Positions 6,758 to 14,420 of a DNA stretch of 15,931 bases are shown piece by piece (within the stretch, counting starts at the first letter, position 1; each line of letters starts with the position of its first letter). The position numbers and the translations under genes were made by a program. The notes beneath the pieces were generated by a model. The model saw only the letters and a program-made list of their open reading frames with translations. It was not told where the DNA came from and searched no databases. Location of the stretch: the NCBI GenBank assembly GCA_002404215.1, contig DHJG01000062.1:12708-28638 (forward strand), written 5' to 3'. Source of the DNA: Desulfosporosinus sp. UBA4726 (GTDB lineage Bacteria > Bacillota > Desulfitobacteriia > Desulfitobacteriales > Desulfitobacteriaceae).

Positions 6758-8602
6758 TTATCCCAACGCACGCTCCAAAATCTCGTTAAGCCGTTTTACC
6801 ATTCCTCTAGGATCAAGAATTAACCCAGCTGCGATTTGAGCGTTTTCGAATATTTGCTCTGCTGCTACCTTCGCAAAGGTATCTTCGTTTTTACGTGCGG
6901 CATCTAGACGTTTAATCATGTGATGTGCGGCGTTAATTTCTAAAACACTAGGTCCTAAGTCATTCATATCTTTATTCACGAGTTGCATCATTCTCTGCAT
7001 ACTATTTGTCCCATTTGGGCTGAGAACAACGGCTGGACTATCAACTAGACGTTTAGATTCTCGCACTTCAGTCACTTTACTACCCAAGACCTCTTTCAGC
7101 CAAGCCGTCAAAGCCTGAACCTCTTCTTCGGGCAAAGCTTGTTCACTTCTATCCTTCTGTTCATTACCTAAATCCAAATCGGTTTGATCAGCAGAAATTA
7201 ACTTCTTGCCCTCAAACTCTCCGAGCGATCCAAAGATGTAGTCGTCTATGGCTGCATAAGTATAGATGACTTCATAACCCTTTTCCCGGAATACTTCCAG
7301 ATACGGACCAGACTCAATTCCCTCTCGCGTTGGGCCATTGACATAATAAATAGCGGATTGATCGTCGCTCATACGTCCCACATAATCTGCCAAAGATACT
7401 AATTCTTCCGACTTCGTGTTAGAAGATTCAAATCGTAAAAGTTTGACGATTTCCTTACGATGCGTGTAGTCATTCGCTGCACCTTCTTTAAGGAAGAAGT
7501 TAAATTTCCCCCAGAACTCTTTATATTTTTCCGGATCAGCGGTGGCTTGATCATCTAAGAATTTAAGGAAACGACTCGTGACTACTTTGTTGAGTTTACT
7601 GACCAAAGCACTATCTTGCATAGTTTCCCTAGAGATATTGAGTGGAAGCTCCTCGCTGTCCATGACCCCTCTTAAAAAGCGCAACCACTCAGGTAAAACA
7701 ACCTGGGATTTTTCTTGAATTAGAACTTTTTTACAATAAAGGTTTACACCAGGCTCCGTTCGCCCAAAACCAAACTGCTCTAGATTCTCCTTGGGAACAA
7801 ATAGTAAGGTATTAATATTTAAAGGAGCATCCGAAGAGAAATGAAGGCGGAAAAGTGGCTCGTCATAAGCATTCGCTATAAATTTATAAAATTCGTTGTA
7901 CTCATCGTCTGTAATCTCATTTTTATTTTTAGTCCAGAGAGCGTCAACTGCATTCACTTTCTGCCCATTGACACTAATCGGGTATGGTACAAAGCTGGAA
8001 TATTGTTTAATAACTCGTTGAATGGTATCTTCCTTGGCAAAATCATACGCATCTTCTTTTAAGTGGAGGACCATCTTCGTGCCCCGGCTTATGTCCTCTC
8101 CTTCAGTAATCGTATAACTCCCAACGCCATCCGATTCCCAGACAAAGCTCTCGCCCTCCAATTGATAAGAACGAGTATAGAGAGTCACCCGATCCGCGAC
8201 CATAAAGGAGGAGTAAAAGCCAACCCCGAATTGTCCGATGAGGTTCAGGTCCTTTTGATCCCCTTTGGTACTCAGGTGTTTGATAAATTCTTTGGAGCCC
8301 GAATGAGCTATGGTTCCTAAATTCTCGACTAATTCTTCTTTTGTCATTCCTATTCCAGTATCTGTAATAGTTAAAGTATGCGCCTTATCATCCGTATCGA
8401 TATGTATTTCGAATGCTAAATCCTTATCTTTAACCTCTGGGCCTGTCAGTTGAGTATAGCGCATTTTTTCCATAGCATCTGCAGCATTAGAAATGAGTTC
8501 TCTTAAGAAAATCTCACGTTCAGTATAGAGAGAGTGGATTACAATGTCCAGTAATTGCCGTATTTCTGTTTGAAATTCTTTTGTTTCTACTACCGTGCTC
8601 AT
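6758..8602 (-). CDS. htpG: HtpG, Hsp90-family molecular chaperone
   Basis: 614 residues, near the usual 610-630, cytosolic homodimer that remodels clients using ATP. The GHKL ATPase domain is plain at the N-terminus: ELISNAADAMEK (35-46, Glu and Asn for ATP and magnesium), DTGIGMT (81-87) and GQFGVGFYSSFM (123-134). The middle domain carries the SGVxF-like client and catalytic loop region, and the C-terminal dimerisation domain ends at RLNEILERALG with no eukaryotic MEEVD tail, as in bacteria. The ATG has GGGGGT 6 bases upstream. It follows the DUF188 gene after 137 nt, with a promoter overlapping that gene's end. I see no CIRCE element, so HrcA control is not indicated. No defects. Confidence 0.97.
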   Translation of the reverse strand: MSTVVETKEFQTEIRQLLDIVIHSLYTEREIFLRELISNAADAMEKMRYTQLTGPEVKDKDLAFEIHIDTDDKAHTLTITDTGIGMTKEELVENLGTIAHSGSKEFIKHLSTKGDQKDLNLIGQFGVGFYSSFMVADRVTLYTRSYQLEGESFVWESDGVGSYTITEGEDISRGTKMVLHLKEDAYDFAKEDTIQRVIKQYSSFVPYPISVNGQKVNAVDALWTKNKNEITDDEYNEFYKFIANAYDEPLFRLHFSSDAPLNINTLLFVPKENLEQFGFGRTEPGVNLYCKKVLIQEKSQVVLPEWLRFLRGVMDSEELPLNISRETMQDSALVSKLNKVVTSRFLKFLDDQATADPEKYKEFWGKFNFFLKEGAANDYTHRKEIVKLLRFESSNTKSEELVSLADYVGRMSDDQSAIYYVNGPTREGIESGPYLEVFREKGYEVIYTYAAIDDYIFGSLGEFEGKKLISADQTDLDLGNEQKDRSEQALPEEEVQALTAWLKEVLGSKVTEVRESKRLVDSPAVVLSPNGTNSMQRMMQLVNKDMNDLGPSVLEINAAHHMIKRLDAARKNEDTFAKVAAEQIFENAQIAAGLILDPRGMVKRLNEILERALG

Positions 8603-8640
8603 TATTTTACCCCCATTGTTTTATCGATTCTTTCTTCCCT

Positions 8641-8668
8641 ATTTTATCAACTTTTACCAAAAGTGCAA
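8641..8668 (-). promoter_or_regulatory. Proximal candidate htpG promoter with palindrome between the hexamers
   Basis: Minus strand TTGCAC (8668-8663), 16-base spacer, TAAAAT (8646-8641). The spacer is almost filled by a 6-bp inverted repeat with 3-base centre (8650-8664, ACTTTT/AAAAGT), a natural position for a repressor. Confidence 0.4.
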
Positions 8669-8721
8669 AGTCTTTCATCTATAGACGCGTAAAGACACAT
8701 GGCCAGTGCCAAGCATATAAC

Positions 8722-8750
8722 ATTAAATTATAAATTATACTATCTGTCAA
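8722..8750 (-). promoter_or_regulatory. Distal candidate htpG promoter
   Basis: Minus strand TTGACA (8750-8745, perfect), 17-base spacer, TTTAAT (8727-8722, 5/6). The -35 lies inside the last codons of the DUF188 gene. Its start would give a leader of about 110 bases. Best sigma-A match in the window. Confidence 0.55.
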
Positions 8751-9177
8751 CTGTAAGTATTTCCTTCAGACAGGCCTCGAACTTTCGGTCATCTTCTGGC
8801 ATTCTCTTTTTTGGTCCTTTAGTTCTGCCACCACCACGACGAAACTTTGCTTTTGCCTCACGTTCTTCCAGTAAAAATTCAATATTTGTAGTACTAAACT
8901 CGCGTCCACACGGATTTAAGCACTTAACGCCTTTCCCCAACAACATTGCCGCCAGTCCCCAATCCTGTGTAACAGTTACATCACCCGCTTGCGCAAGGTT
9001 CATCACCCGAATATCCGCCTCTTGTGATGCATTTCCTACCACCACATGATGGTCTGACACAATATTGTGATTAAAACTGGCCACCGTCCAAACAGGTATA
9101 TCATACTCGAGGGCAACTTTAATGCAAATCTGCAAGACAGCCTTCGGACAAGCATCAGCATCCACAATAATTTTCAT
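8740..9177 (-). CDS. UPF0178/DUF188 family protein (YqxD/YaiI type)
   Basis: 145 residues. Signatures of the family are all present: DADACP near the N-terminus, the GNASQEADIRVMNL segment, the acidic VTQDWGLAA, and the basic GRTKGPKKR near the C-terminus. The acidic spacing resembles PIN-type nuclease folds, but no reaction has been assigned to the family that I know of. An in-frame ATG at 9183 directly abuts the purine-rich GAGGG site, whereas ATG 9177 leaves a 6-base spacing and gives the MKIIVDADACP start usual for the family; I chose the latter. It begins 43 nt after cvfB and is likely co-transcribed with it. No terminator separates it from htpG, so read-through is possible. Confidence 0.9.
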   Translation of the reverse strand: MKIIVDADACPKAVLQICIKVALEYDIPVWTVASFNHNIVSDHHVVVGNASQEADIRVMNLAQAGDVTVTQDWGLAAMLLGKGVKCLNPCGREFSTTNIEFLLEEREAKAKFRRGGGRTKGPKKRMPEDDRKFEACLKEILTVDR

Positions 9178-9220
9178 ATCCATCCCTCTTTCCCCGTCGA
9201 CTCAAGCCCCGTGGAAGTTT

Positions 9221-10072
9221 CTATTTCCCTTGTTCTGCTGTTTCTTTTAACCCGCCATCGATCTGCGACACTTTATTCTCTTTCAGCAGTTTACCTAGAG
9301 CCCTCTTAAAAGCTGCTTTGCTCATATGTAAGCGACTTTCAATTTCAATAGGACTGCTTTTATCATTGAGCAACAAAAATCCCTCGTGATCCTTTATTCC
9401 TTGGAGGATTTTTTGTGTATCGCTATCCATCTGTATATAGGAAAGTTCTCTTGGAGATAAGTCAAGCTTGCCGTCTTCTCTTACCCTGATAACTCGAGCC
9501 TGAACTTGATCGCCCTCGAGTAACTCGGTAAAATACTCATTTTTCGGAATGAGTCCCATGTACTTATTATCCACGGCGACAAAAGCCCCCATTTCAGGGT
9601 TCACTGAATAAACCGTTCCTACTACCTTATCATTCTTCTGATAGGGCGTTTCAGAGGTAAGATACTCATATATTCGAGTCGTGGCACTCAATCTCTGGCT
9701 CTTATCCAAATAGACCTTTACCAAATAACCTTTACCCACCTTAATCGGAAATTTCTGCTCATGAAAGGGTAAAAACAAACCTCTTTCCAACCCCAAATCC
9801 AGAAAGGCACCGATCTTCGTCATGGCTGTGACTTTCAAATAGGCTAATTCCCCTAATTGGGCTAATGGTTTTTTCCGCGTGGCGATCAGTCGCTCCTCAG
9901 AATCTCGATAGATAAATACTTCTAATTCGTCGCCTTCTTTGGCATCCTCTGGTAATTGCTTTATAGGCAGAAGAATATTATCATGTCTAACACCCGTGCC
10001 TGCGTCTAAATAGGCACCAAAAGATGTAAAATTAGTGATTTTAAGGTTTTGAAGTTTTCCAATTTCTATCAT
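9221..10072 (-). CDS. cvfB: CvfB/YitL-type S1-domain RNA-binding protein
   Basis: 283 residues, cytoplasmic. Three S1-like beta-barrel units are recognisable by their repeats of G-(A)FLD: about 4-65 (FTSFGAYLDAG), 74-135 (TKIGAFLDLG) and 146-210 (EMGAFVAVDNKYMGLIPKNE). They are followed by a C-terminal winged helix (about 220-272, ending SRLHMSKAAFKRALGKLLKE). This is the layout of CvfB, an RNA-binding regulator known from Staphylococcus, with YitL in Bacillus. The frame is open upstream to 10174, but ATG 10072 has AAAAAGGAGA 6 bases before it and starts at the first S1 strand; the upstream 34 residues would also include the promoter. Divergent from glnN. Target RNAs cannot be read from the sequence. 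Confidence 0.93.
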   Translation of the reverse strand: MIEIGKLQNLKITNFTSFGAYLDAGTGVRHDNILLPIKQLPEDAKEGDELEVFIYRDSEERLIATRKKPLAQLGELAYLKVTAMTKIGAFLDLGLERGLFLPFHEQKFPIKVGKGYLVKVYLDKSQRLSATTRIYEYLTSETPYQKNDKVVGTVYSVNPEMGAFVAVDNKYMGLIPKNEYFTELLEGDQVQARVIRVREDGKLDLSPRELSYIQMDSDTQKILQGIKDHEGFLLLNDKSSPIEIESRLHMSKAAFKRALGKLLKENKVSQIDGGLKETAEQGK

Positions 10073-10156
10073 GTCGTATCTCCTTTTTCCATCATTACTT
10101 AGTTGTAGGGTTACCTGTGTGTAAGAAATTAATGCTTTGTCCACTATCTTTATACT

Positions 10157-10184
10157 ATTATATACGCGTATCAAGCTAAGGCAA
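10157..10184 (-). promoter_or_regulatory. Promoter of cvfB
   Basis: Minus strand TTGCCT (10184-10179), 16-base spacer, perfect TATAAT (10162-10157). Expected leader about 80 bases. A 10-base palindrome, ATACGCGTAT (10162-10171), covers the edge of the -10 and could be an operator. Confidence 0.6.
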
Positions 10185-10243
10185 AGTTTAAAGCACTATA
10201 AGCGGTTAATACTGTATACTTTTAAAAATCCTCTTGTCAGTTG

Positions 10244-10297
10244 ACCGATAAAGTGGTAAGTTTAATTATATTAATTTGAATGGAGCAATGATGCTTC
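10244..10297 (+). promoter_or_regulatory. Upstream hairpins of the glnN leader, ANTAR-target-like
   Basis: Hairpin P2 at 10282-10297 has a 5-bp stem (GGAGC/GCUUC, including one G:U) and a six-base loop AAUGAU, with A at loop position 1 and G at position 4. That is the hallmark of hexaloop hairpins bound by ANTAR antiterminators. Its 3' arm (10293-10297) is also part of the 5' arm of the terminator at 10294-10328, so the two cannot coexist. A weaker partner hairpin, P1, at 10244-10257 (ACCG/UGGU) has loop AUAAAG, with A1 but not G4. The dual hairpin is therefore only partly canonical. Confidence 0.45.
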
Positions 10298-10337
10298 TTG
10301 AAAGATTTGGGAATAATCTTTTAAGGGGGATTTTTTT
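10294..10337 (+). terminator. Intrinsic terminator inside the glnN leader (attenuator)
   Basis: A 14-bp stem (10294-10307 with 10315-10328, three G:U pairs, uninterrupted 7-bp AAAGATT/AATCTTT core) has a 7-base loop and is followed by seven T at 10331-10337. It lies 50 bases before the glnN ATG. No plus-strand gene exists upstream to be terminated, since cvfB is divergent, so the natural role is attenuation of glnN. Confidence 0.65.
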
Positions 10338-10387
10338 GTTTCTTTGAGTCAATCTAACTTCAGAGTAACGAAAGGGGTAATAAAATA

Positions 10388-12481
10388 ATGAAAATTTTTG
10401 GAGAAAACGTCTTCAACGAAACTGTAATGAGAGAACGTTTACCTAAAGCTACATACAAATCCTTGCGTAAAACGATCGAAGGGGGACTTGCACTTGATCC
10501 CGCGGTCGCTGAAATAGTCGCCAATGCTATGAAGGATTGGGCCATTGAGAAAGGAGCGACACATTTCACTCACTGGTTCCAGCCTTTGACCGGTATCACG
10601 GCTGAAAAACATGATTCCTTTATCTCACCCACGAGTCATGGCCTGGTGGCTATGGAGTTTTCTGGTAAGGAATTGATTCAAGGCGAGCCCGACGCCTCCT
10701 CCTTCCCTAGTGGTGGCATTCGCGCAACGTTTGAAGCAAGAGGCTACACTGCTTGGGACTGCACCTCTCCTGCTTTTCTGAAAGAAGATGCTGGCACCTT
10801 AACGTTATGCATCCCCACAGCCTTCTGCTCTTACACCGGAGAGGCACTTGACAAAAAAACCCCGCTTTTACGTTCCATGGAAGTGCTCTCCCAACAAGCC
10901 CTACGCCTGTTGAAACTCTTTGGTAATACTTCAACTAAGCGTGTCTCGAGCACGGTTGGAGCAGAACAAGAGTATTTTCTTATAGACAAGAAATTCTTCG
11001 ACAAACGGATTGACCTCATGCTCACTGGTCGAACTTTATTTGGGGCAATGGCTCCCAAGGGGCAAGAGCTAGAAGATCATTACTTTGGTAGTCTCAAAAC
11101 ACGAGTAGCCTCTTTTATGCATGATTTGAATGTTGAATTATGGAAACTCGGTGTCCTTGCTAAAACCCAACATAACGAAGTAGCTCCTACACAGTTTGAG
11201 CTTGCACCCATATTCGTGACTACAAATATCGCTACAGACCACAACCAACTGGTCATGGACAGCATGAAAAAAGTAGCCCTTCGCCATGACATGGTTTGTT
11301 TGCTTCATGAAAAGCCATATGCAGGAATCAACGGTTCCGGTAAACACAACAATTGGTCGATGTCAACCGACGATGGAATGAACCTCCTCGAACCTGGCCA
11401 AACCCCTCATGAAAATCTCCAATTCGTTACGATAATCTGTGCCATAGTTAAAGCAGTTGATGATTATGCTGAGTTACTCCGATTTTCAGCAGCCAACCCT
11501 GGTAATGACCACCGTCTTGGTGCGAACGAAGCACCACCAGCTATTATCTCCATCTTTCTGGGCGATCAGCTCACCGATATTTTCGAACAACTACAAAATG
11601 GCGGACTCATACGCTCCCTTCAAGGAGAAAAATTGGCCAGCGGCGTAAAAACCTTACCCGCCTTCCGCAAAGACTCCACCGATCGCAATCGAACGTCTCC
11701 CTTTGCTTTTACCGGAAATAAATTTGAATTTAGAATGGTTGCTTCCTCGCAATCCATCTCTGGCCCTAACGTAGTGCTGAACCTAATTATAGGGGAAGTC
11801 CTCTCTCAATTCTCGGATCGTCTGGAAAAAGCAGCTGACTTTGAGCAAGAACTTCAAGCAATCCTCAAGGAAACTGCCACAAAGCACAAACGGATCCTCT
11901 TTGATGGCAATGGTTATGCGGAAGAGTGGGTTGAAGAAGCAGCTAAACGAGGACTGCCTAACGTCACCTCAACGGTTGAAGCCGCTCTTGTCCTTCTTCG
12001 AGAGAATACTGTTAAATTATATGAAAAACATAAAGTTTTGAGTCAGACCGAGCTGGAATCCCGCTATGAGATTGCCCTAGAGCAGTATTCCAAGCAGATT
12101 AACATTGAGGCCTTAACTATGATTAATATGGCCAAAAACTTGATTGTCCCAGCAGCTGTCAAATATTCTACTCAATTAGCTACATCCATCAACGCGATCA
12201 AATCGGCATATGGTGCCGCAGATGTTTCGGTACAAGAAGAGCTCCTCAAAGGGGTCTGCTCGACCCTTGTTTCCTTCAATGCAAAATTGATCACTCTTGA
12301 AAAGAGCGTTCAAGATGCTACTGCTCTGACAGACGATGCCTATGCCCAAAGCGTTTGCTTTCGAGATGTCGTTTTCACCGCTATGCAAGCCCTCCGAACC
12401 GATGGAGATCAACTGGAAACAATGATTGACGCCGAACTTTGGCCTCTTCCTACCTATGCACAAATGTTATTTATGCTCTAA
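10388..12481 (+). CDS. glnN: Type III glutamine synthetase (GlnN)
   Basis: 697 residues, matching the roughly 700-730 of GSIII and far longer than GSI (about 450-470). It makes glutamine from glutamate, ammonia and ATP in the cytoplasm. GSIII hallmarks are present: SFPSGGIRATFEARGYTAWD (105-124) in the N-terminal beta-grasp part, VGAEQEYFLID (190-200, metal-binding Glu), QHNEVAPTQFELAP (261-274), NGSGKHNNWS (315-324, ATP and glutamate site), GNDHRLGANEAPPAI (372-386) and FTGNKFEFRMV (441-451). The C-terminal third is helical and specific to GSIII. GSIII is not adenylylated, and no GSI-type adenylylation loop is seen. AAAGGGG stands 10 bases before the ATG. Transcribed alone, divergent from cvfB, convergent with metF. 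The leader carries a terminator with a competing hairpin, so control by antitermination is likely. Confidence 0.97.
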   Translation: MKIFGENVFNETVMRERLPKATYKSLRKTIEGGLALDPAVAEIVANAMKDWAIEKGATHFTHWFQPLTGITAEKHDSFISPTSHGLVAMEFSGKELIQGEPDASSFPSGGIRATFEARGYTAWDCTSPAFLKEDAGTLTLCIPTAFCSYTGEALDKKTPLLRSMEVLSQQALRLLKLFGNTSTKRVSSTVGAEQEYFLIDKKFFDKRIDLMLTGRTLFGAMAPKGQELEDHYFGSLKTRVASFMHDLNVELWKLGVLAKTQHNEVAPTQFELAPIFVTTNIATDHNQLVMDSMKKVALRHDMVCLLHEKPYAGINGSGKHNNWSMSTDDGMNLLEPGQTPHENLQFVTIICAIVKAVDDYAELLRFSAANPGNDHRLGANEAPPAIISIFLGDQLTDIFEQLQNGGLIRSLQGEKLASGVKTLPAFRKDSTDRNRTSPFAFTGNKFEFRMVASSQSISGPNVVLNLIIGEVLSQFSDRLEKAADFEQELQAILKETATKHKRILFDGNGYAEEWVEEAAKRGLPNVTSTVEAALVLLRENTVKLYEKHKVLSQTELESRYEIALEQYSKQINIEALTMINMAKNLIVPAAVKYSTQLATSINAIKSAYGAADVSVQEELLKGVCSTLVSFNAKLITLEKSVQDATALTDDAYAQSVCFRDVVFTAMQALRTDGDQLETMIDAELWPLPTYAQMLFML

Positions 12482-12503
12482 GAGCGATCTTCAGTGAGCC
12501 AAT

Positions 12504-12552
12504 AAAAAAGGGTAGATAGTATTAAATTAATTAATACTATCTACCCTTTTTT
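12504..12552. terminator. Bidirectional terminator between glnN and the metF-like gene
   Basis: Perfect 22-bp inverted repeat (12504-12525 with 12531-12552) around a 5-base loop, with A6/T6 ends and GGG/CCC near the base. It gives a T run on both strands, so it can end glnN from the left and minus-strand transcripts from the right. Starts 23 bases after the glnN stop. Confidence 0.93.
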
Positions 12553-12609
12553 CACACTAAAGCTAAACCATCGAAACTTTGGTGGGAGTCTACCGCTAGC
12601 GAAACATAA

Positions 12610-12644
12610 TAAGAGACAGATACTTATATAAGTAGGTTCTCTTA
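12610..12644. repeat. Interrupted inverted repeat with a 14-base AT palindrome
   Basis: A perfect palindrome, TACTTATATAAGTA (12621-12634), is framed by outer 7-bp arms TAAGAGA and TCTCTTA (12610-12616 and 12638-12644). It lacks a T run on either strand, so it is not a standard terminator; an operator or RNA 3'-end structure is possible. Confidence 0.55.
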
Positions 12645-12671
12645 ACAGGATTAATTCTTTTGCACAAAGCA

Positions 12672-12702
12672 ATAGACTTATGGAAGATTTCCATAAGTCT
12701 AT
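12672..12702 (-). terminator. Hairpin after the metF-like gene
   Basis: Perfect 14-bp inverted repeat (12672-12685 with 12689-12702) with a 3-base loop, 14 bases after the stop codon. On the minus strand the stem is followed by TTGCTTTGTG, a poor T tract, so it may be a weak terminator backed up by the one at 12504-12552. Confidence 0.55.
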
Positions 12703-12716
12703 ATACCCTAAGTTAT

Positions 12717-14300
12717 CTATACGCTCCCAGTTAAGCCTTTTTTTACTTTACTTGCCGGAGGTTTGATCCCTAAGATTGGTGCGGAATGGTCTTTTCCTAA
12801 AAAGAAATTAGACCAAGAGGACGTCTGATAAAAATCCCAATTAGCGGGTGGCACGGGTGCAACATCTAAAGTTGCTTCTTCCCCATGTTTCTTCAGTCTC
12901 GCATACGCTCTAACCCAAACACATTTTTTCTCATTAGGAAAAACTTCACACCAGCCGTTGAAGCTCCCCCCACATGCTCCGTTACGTTGATTTTTAGGAC
13001 ATTGGGACATTGGACAAAGGTAGCCTATATCCAGCATTGCACAGTCTCCACAATCTTTGCAATCCAGTATTACGACTTTAGCGAGATGCTCAACCGCATG
13101 CATTGCATGTGAAGTTTTCTTTTTACCCTCCGCCGCGCGATACATCCCACGCATCATAAAGAACAATTTCTTGTTGGGTGTGAACAAAAGGCCATGCATT
13201 CCTCGCATAATCGTAGCCATCCCACCACCTGGGGCATCCAAGGGGAGATTTGCGCGATTAGTAGGTCGATCAGTGTTAAGACCTGTTTTCTCATCTTTTT
13301 CAAAGTAGTAGAAGCCGTTCGGTTGAGGATAGTCAAATTCCTTGACAAAATCACGCCATTTTGGGAAAAGTTCTTCCCCCTTGTCGAGGATATATTCCAA
13401 TTGTTCGTATTTAAGGTTGTGCCCTCCGATATGAACTCCGGAAACACCAATGCCTTTCAAGATCGCATATAATTTGGCTGCCCTCAACATCCGCGCTTCT
13501 ACGCCTTTATCAGGGGCACTTTTTTCCTTATCGAGCTCAGCTAAAAGTTTGTCCGTAACAACACAACCTGGCAACTTGTTTTGATTCATGACATTTGCCG
13601 CTCCATAAGGAAGCACATAAATGTTTCCCACAACTGGGATATCAAGTTTATTAAGCTTTAAAAACTGTAGTACTTCGTGGCATTTCCGAGCATCATACCC
13701 TAGTTGTGTGACGATAAATTGAGCGCCACCTTGAATCTTCTTTTTCAGTTTATAGTACTGAACCATCAGTTCAGCCTCTGTGGCCTTGAATGGTGATACA
13801 GCGGCCCCTGCGAAAAAGTCACTAGGCTGGTTATGAGTAGGCCCCTTGAAGCCAGGGACTTCTAATCCCTTATTCATTTCTGCTATTAGTTGTAATGTAT
13901 TAGAGGGATCAAGATCAAACACTGGTTTAGGGCGTCCTTTAAACCCAGAAACCGTGTAGTCTCCCGTCATAACCAAGAGGTTACGAACCTTTGCCCGGTC
14001 TAAAGCGTGAAGTTGGCTTTCCATTTGATTGCGGTTCTTATCTTTACAAGTGAAATGGACCAAGGGTTCAATCCCCATTTTTATAATTTCCATCCCCAAA
14101 TAATCTGCGAGAATTGCCGGATTTCCCCCCGGGTTGTCTGTAATGGTCAGTGCATGTACTCTGCCGCCTTTAGCTGCTTGTTCTGCAGATGCGATAGCGC
14201 TTTCTTGGGCCTTTTCCTTTGAACCTCTCCCTGGTACAAGCTCCCATGTCACGGATAGAACGTTCTTATCCAGTAATGAATCCTTGAACTTGTTTTCCAT
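12717..14300 (-). CDS. metF: Methylenetetrahydrofolate reductase with MetV-like C-terminal Fe-S domain
   Basis: 527 residues, against about 290-300 for a plain MetF. Residues about 10-310 form the FAD-binding TIM barrel: WELVPGRG (19-26, active-site Glu20), TITDNPGGN (52-60), HFTCKDKNR (82-90), LLVMTGDYT (108-116) and FIVTQLGYD (195-203). Residues about 360-470 correspond to the MTHFR C-terminal domain seen in MetV of acetogens, with eight cysteines at 414, 417, 420, 429, 434, 443, 451 and 460, enough for two Fe-S clusters. So MetF and MetV parts that are separate proteins in Moorella are joined here. It interconverts methylene- and methyl-tetrahydrofolate in the Wood-Ljungdahl methyl branch; the direction is not evident. 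GGGGAGG lies 9 bases before the ATG. It follows a corrinoid-activator gene after 120 nt, which supports a C1 role over methionine synthesis. Confidence 0.9.
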   Translation of the reverse strand: MENKFKDSLLDKNVLSVTWELVPGRGSKEKAQESAIASAEQAAKGGRVHALTITDNPGGNPAILADYLGMEIIKMGIEPLVHFTCKDKNRNQMESQLHALDRAKVRNLLVMTGDYTVSGFKGRPKPVFDLDPSNTLQLIAEMNKGLEVPGFKGPTHNQPSDFFAGAAVSPFKATEAELMVQYYKLKKKIQGGAQFIVTQLGYDARKCHEVLQFLKLNKLDIPVVGNIYVLPYGAANVMNQNKLPGCVVTDKLLAELDKEKSAPDKGVEARMLRAAKLYAILKGIGVSGVHIGGHNLKYEQLEYILDKGEELFPKWRDFVKEFDYPQPNGFYYFEKDEKTGLNTDRPTNRANLPLDAPGGGMATIMRGMHGLLFTPNKKLFFMMRGMYRAAEGKKKTSHAMHAVEHLAKVVILDCKDCGDCAMLDIGYLCPMSQCPKNQRNGACGGSFNGWCEVFPNEKKCVWVRAYARLKKHGEEATLDVAPVPPANWDFYQTSSWSNFFLGKDHSAPILGIKPPASKVKKGLTGSV

Positions 14301-14354
14301 TCCTTAGTTCCTCCCCTTCACATGATTATCACAGATATACATTTTTTTTATACT

Positions 14355-14394
14355 ATATACCATTATAACCTATAACGAGGTATAATGGGATATA
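14355..14394. repeat. AT-rich imperfect inverted repeat upstream of the metF-like gene
   Basis: The core arms CCATTATA (14360-14367) and TATAATGG (14381-14388) pair perfectly; CC/GG inside them (14369-14370 with 14379-14380) extend the stem past one bulged A, and the flanks ATATA on both sides are near symmetric. The right position for an operator, or for a promoter region of the metF-like gene (several TATAAT-like hexamers occur), but no clear -35 could be assigned. Confidence 0.5.
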
Positions 14395-14420
14395 AACTTA
14401 AGGAATCTTTTCACATGCTC

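Noticed and set aside
8603..8739. CIRCE (HrcA) operator before htpG
   Set aside because: The 9-bp arms of CIRCE are absent; only a short AT-rich palindrome is present.
8699..9049. Open frame of 116 codons on the plus strand
   Set aside because: Mirror of the DUF188 gene, whose motifs are conserved on the minus strand.
10073..10174. 34-residue N-terminal extension of CvfB
   Set aside because: It would include the leader and reach the promoter region; the S1 fold and a strong ribosome site start at 10072.
10241..10246. TTGACC as -35 of glnN
   Set aside because: No acceptable -10 lies 16-18 bases downstream (AATTAT at 17), and a start there would remove the first leader hairpin. The true promoter is unresolved; TATACT at 10215-10220 lacks a -35.
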